Position numbers and translations under genes: made by a program
In this document: piece by piece, positions 61,982 to 64,000 of the stretch
How positions within the stretch are numbered: the stretch's first letter is position 1
How the letters are laid out: each line of letters starts with the position of its first letter
Source of the DNA: Oerskovia flava
Lineage (GTDB): Bacteria > Actinomycetota > Actinomycetes > Actinomycetales > Cellulomonadaceae
Reading direction: 5' to 3'
Assembly: GCF_026163685.1 (NCBI RefSeq)
Contig: NZ_JAOXSR010000003.1
Location: 1 to 64,000, forward strand
Length of the DNA: 64,000 nt
The notes under the pieces: model-generated
What the model saw: only the letters and a program-made list of their open reading frames with translations
Databases searched by the model: none
Told to the model about the DNA's origin: nothing

Positions 61982-62772
61982 TCGACTTCGATCCCGGCCC
62001 GCCCCGCTCGGTCGCGCGGATCTTCGCGCGCATGCCGAGCTACGCCGCGCACAGCTACCTGTTCTGGCACGACTGGGGCCCGGTCTTCTACCGCGGCCGG
62101 CTCGACCGCTCGGCGCGGGTGCTCGTCGTCGCGTCCGACCCCGGGCCCACCGAGCGGATCGCGTGCCGCACGCTCGTCGGCGACGCCGGGCAGCGCGTCC
62201 AGGGCTTCCTCACACGGCTCGGGCTGACCCACGGCTACGTCGTGCTCAACGCCTTCGCCTACGCGATGCGGCCCTCGACCGCGGCGCGCGCGTCCCGGGC
62301 GATCTTCGCCGACCCCGCCCACACGCGGTGGCGGGCCGACCTCTTCCGGCGCGTGACGGGCCCGCAGCTCCAGGCGGTCGTCGCGTTCGGCGCGCACGCC
62401 CAGCGCGCCGTCCAGCTCTGGGACGCCGTCCCGGACGTCCCGGTGGAGCGGCTCCCGCACCCGTCGAGCCGCGACGGCCGGGTCCTCGTCGAGTCCTGGG
62501 GTGCGGGCCTGGCCCGACTGCGTGCCGTCGTCACGCCCGACGACGACGGGGACCCGACCGGCCCCACGTACGGCGAGACCTTCGCCGAGGAGGACTACGC
62601 CCCGATCCCGCGGCGGGACCTGCCGTTCGGGATGCCGGACTGGGTCGGCGACGACGCGTGGGGTCGGGCCGCGACGCCGAAGCACCACAACTGCGTCCAC
62701 CGGCCGTCGTCGGACCCCGTGCGCACGCTCGTGTGGCGGGCCCCGGAGAACCACGGCACCGTGGGCCCATGA
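61978..62772 (+). CDS. uracil-DNA glycosylase superfamily protein without Fe-S ligands
   Basis: 264 residues. The family motif reads ASDPGPTERIACRTLVGDAG in place of GEAPGxxEdxxGxPFVGxAG; VLNAFAYAMRP and ERLPHPSSRDG follow, the latter matching the second active-site motif. The cysteines of family 4/5 enzymes are absent. The last 80 residues are a further domain. Role uncertain: DNA repair or a diverged nucleobase enzyme. ATGA overlaps on both sides. Confidence 0.75.
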   Translation: MIDFDPGPPRSVARIFARMPSYAAHSYLFWHDWGPVFYRGRLDRSARVLVVASDPGPTERIACRTLVGDAGQRVQGFLTRLGLTHGYVVLNAFAYAMRPSTAARASRAIFADPAHTRWRADLFRRVTGPQLQAVVAFGAHAQRAVQLWDAVPDVPVERLPHPSSRDGRVLVESWGAGLARLRAVVTPDDDGDPTGPTYGETFAEEDYAPIPRRDLPFGMPDWVGDDAWGRAATPKHHNCVHRPSSDPVRTLVWRAPENHGTVGP

Positions 62773-63503
62773 CTGCTGTCGTCCCGTACCTGGTGGTCCC
62801 CGACACCCGTGCCGCGGTCGCCTGGTACCGCGACGCGCTGCACGCCGAGGAGGTCGGCGAACCCTGGGTCATGGACGACGGCCGCGTCGGGCACGCCGAG
62901 CTGCGCGTGGGAGGCGGGACGCTCTACCTCGCCGACCCGTTCCCCGAGATGGGCGTCGTCGCGCCGTGGGGGTCGGAGTGGCCCGTGTCGCTCGTCGTGG
63001 AGGTCGACGACGTCGAGGCCACCCTCGCGCGCGTCGAGGCCTCGGGCGGTCGCCGCGACCGTGACCCCGACGTGGTGGACGGCGTGCTGTCGGTGTGGGT
63101 CGTGGACCCCTTCGGGCACCGCTGGCACCTCACGGCGGCCGTGGTGGGCGCCGACCCGCGCACGCTCGAGGAGCAGGGCTGGCGCGCGCTCTCGACCGAC
63201 GGCGCCACCGCGACCGCGTTCTACGACGAGGTCCTCGCCGACGCGCCGCTGTTCCTCCTGCCCGGGGGGCTCCGGCTCGACGACCGCGCCCGCATCCTCG
63301 GGTCGATGGGCGGGCCGCCGTGGTCCGCGCACGAGCTGTCGGACGTGCGGGTGCTCCCGCTCGGGGACGACGGCGCCGTCGTGACCTACGGCGTCGTCGC
63401 CCGGCGCGACGGGTCCGACGAGTACTCCGCGCTCGTCACCAGCACCTATGCCCGGGTCGACGGCGCGTGGCGGCTCGTCGTGCACCAGCAGACCCCGCGC
63501 TGA
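62769..63503 (+). CDS. VOC domain fused to SnoaL-like (DUF4440) domain
   Basis: 244 residues. Residues 1-130: VVPYLVVPDTRAAVAWYRDAL and VVDPFGHRWHLTAAVV, a VOC domain. Residues 140-244: TAFYDEVLADAPLFLLPGG and VDGAWRLVVHQQTPR, an NTF2-like SnoaL fold that usually forms a hydrophobic pocket. Fusions of these two are uncommon. The ATG overlaps the upstream stop. Last gene of the module. Confidence 0.82.
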   Translation: MTAVVPYLVVPDTRAAVAWYRDALHAEEVGEPWVMDDGRVGHAELRVGGGTLYLADPFPEMGVVAPWGSEWPVSLVVEVDDVEATLARVEASGGRRDRDPDVVDGVLSVWVVDPFGHRWHLTAAVVGADPRTLEEQGWRALSTDGATATAFYDEVLADAPLFLLPGGLRLDDRARILGSMGGPPWSAHELSDVRVLPLGDDGAVVTYGVVARRDGSDEYSALVTSTYARVDGAWRLVVHQQTPR

Positions 63504-63518
63504 CCTGCCGAGAAGCGG

Positions 63519-63926
63519 TCACGGATCGGCGAGGCTGACGACGGCCGCGGCCGGGCCCCCGCACAGGATGCCGTGGGGGCGCTCCACGATCCGGTAGTCC
63601 GGCTCGACGAGACGTTCGGCGACGACGGTGCTCGTCGCGGAGTCGACGACGCGCACCTCGACCGTCGCGGCGCCCTCGACCGCAGCTCGCCAGACCGGGC
63701 CGGCAGGATCCGCGTCCTCTCCCAGCCAGCACGCCTCGGACTCGACGGGGCACCGCACTTCCACCTCGTGGTCGTCGCGATCGGGCCAGTCGTCGTCGAG
63801 TCTCACCTCGAGGGTCGTCCCGTAGCCGATCGCCGGACAGGCCGTCGAGACTGAGCACCCGGTGCCCAGCACACCCATGACCACGGTGACCACCGCCGTT
63901 GGGACCACCCGCCGTCGCGTCCGCAC
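63519..63926 (-). CDS. small secreted lipoprotein, hypothetical
   Basis: 135 residues from a GTG start. Lipoprotein signal ends at Cys24 (GVLGTGC). The mature part has further cysteines (CPAIGYGT, RCPVESEACW, ILCGGP) that may form disulfides. Not recognised. An ATG-type start further upstream would put a long Arg-rich stretch before the signal and is rejected. Converges on the VOC-SnoaL gene. Confidence 0.7.
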   Translation of the reverse strand: MRTRRRVVPTAVVTVVMGVLGTGCSVSTACPAIGYGTTLEVRLDDDWPDRDDHEVEVRCPVESEACWLGEDADPAGPVWRAAVEGAATVEVRVVDSATSTVVAERLVEPDYRIVERPHGILCGGPAAAVVSLADP

Positions 63927-64000
63927 TCCTGCCCCCTTCGATCGTCGTGTCCTCAGGACTATGTCCCACGAAGGCGCTTCTGCGCACGCGACCACGGGAC

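Noticed and set aside
1-64000. CRISPR array, tRNA or rRNA genes, prophage or integrated element
   Set aside because: No regularly spaced repeat array, no cloverleaf-like sequence with CCA-type ends, no integrase, terminase, transposase or toxin-antitoxin pair was found.

Overview
The window is 64 kb of very GC-rich DNA (roughly 70-75 % G+C by eye). Genes are tightly packed, often with ATGA or GTGA stop/start overlaps, and many start with GTG. Gene content points to a free-living, sugar- and peptide-using actinobacterium of the order Micrococcales, plausibly Cellulomonadaceae. Supporting features are a secreted sialidase beside nagB, a complete ribose operon, MetP/MetS-type importer genes, an F420-type oxidoreductase and a CIRCE-controlled Hsp20. 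The family-level placement is inference, since there is no rRNA gene to confirm it. I see no rRNA, tRNA, CRISPR array, prophage or full insertion sequence.

Layout. 1-2762: 3' end of nagB, then a secreted GH33 sialidase with its own promoter and a palindromic operator. 2836-8878: a DUF2087 regulator, a YbaK-type deacylase, a STAS protein and sbcDC. 8914-14928 (minus strand): ribose operon rbsR-A-C-B-K-D behind a LacI-type operator; rbsA carries an in-frame amber codon exactly at the Q-loop glutamine. 15024-23481: small regulators (an ArsR/SRPBCC pair, AraC), family-5 uracil-DNA glycosylase, an MFS exporter, VOC and LLM-class proteins, a DUF2993 protein, an alditol-oxidase-like flavoprotein and a hydrolase. 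Three copies of a short palindromic repeat are scattered here. 23549-28202: MetP/MetS-type importer and a polar amino acid ABC transporter. 28254-34925: a coiled-coil membrane protein, a carboxylesterase and a giant TM0106-type nuclease/helicase. 35002-43312: a lipoprotein, a cold-shock protein, the peptide ABC operon oppABCDF, and a divergent DUF1028 gene with an XRE-cupin regulator.

43557-58424 looks like a carboxylate and branched-chain amino acid uptake region. It holds a lone livK-type binding protein, a methyltransferase, a LytS/LytTR two-component system in one operon with an SSS symporter and its DUF485 partner, a second symporter pair (DUF4212 plus SSS), an hsp20 gene and the livHMGF operon. 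The DUF4212/SSS pair has an upstream array of 21-bp-phased direct repeats that fits LytTR-family binding sites, which suggests the two-component system also controls the second symporter. LivH carries an extra secreted Ig-like domain at its N terminus.

58726-63503 is a compact module: amidohydrolase, S41 peptidase, an Fe-S-less uracil-DNA-glycosylase-like protein and a VOC-SnoaL fusion. The last three overlap by ATGA. Its role is unknown and it is the best candidate here for an uncharacterised pathway. The window ends in a small lipoprotein gene.
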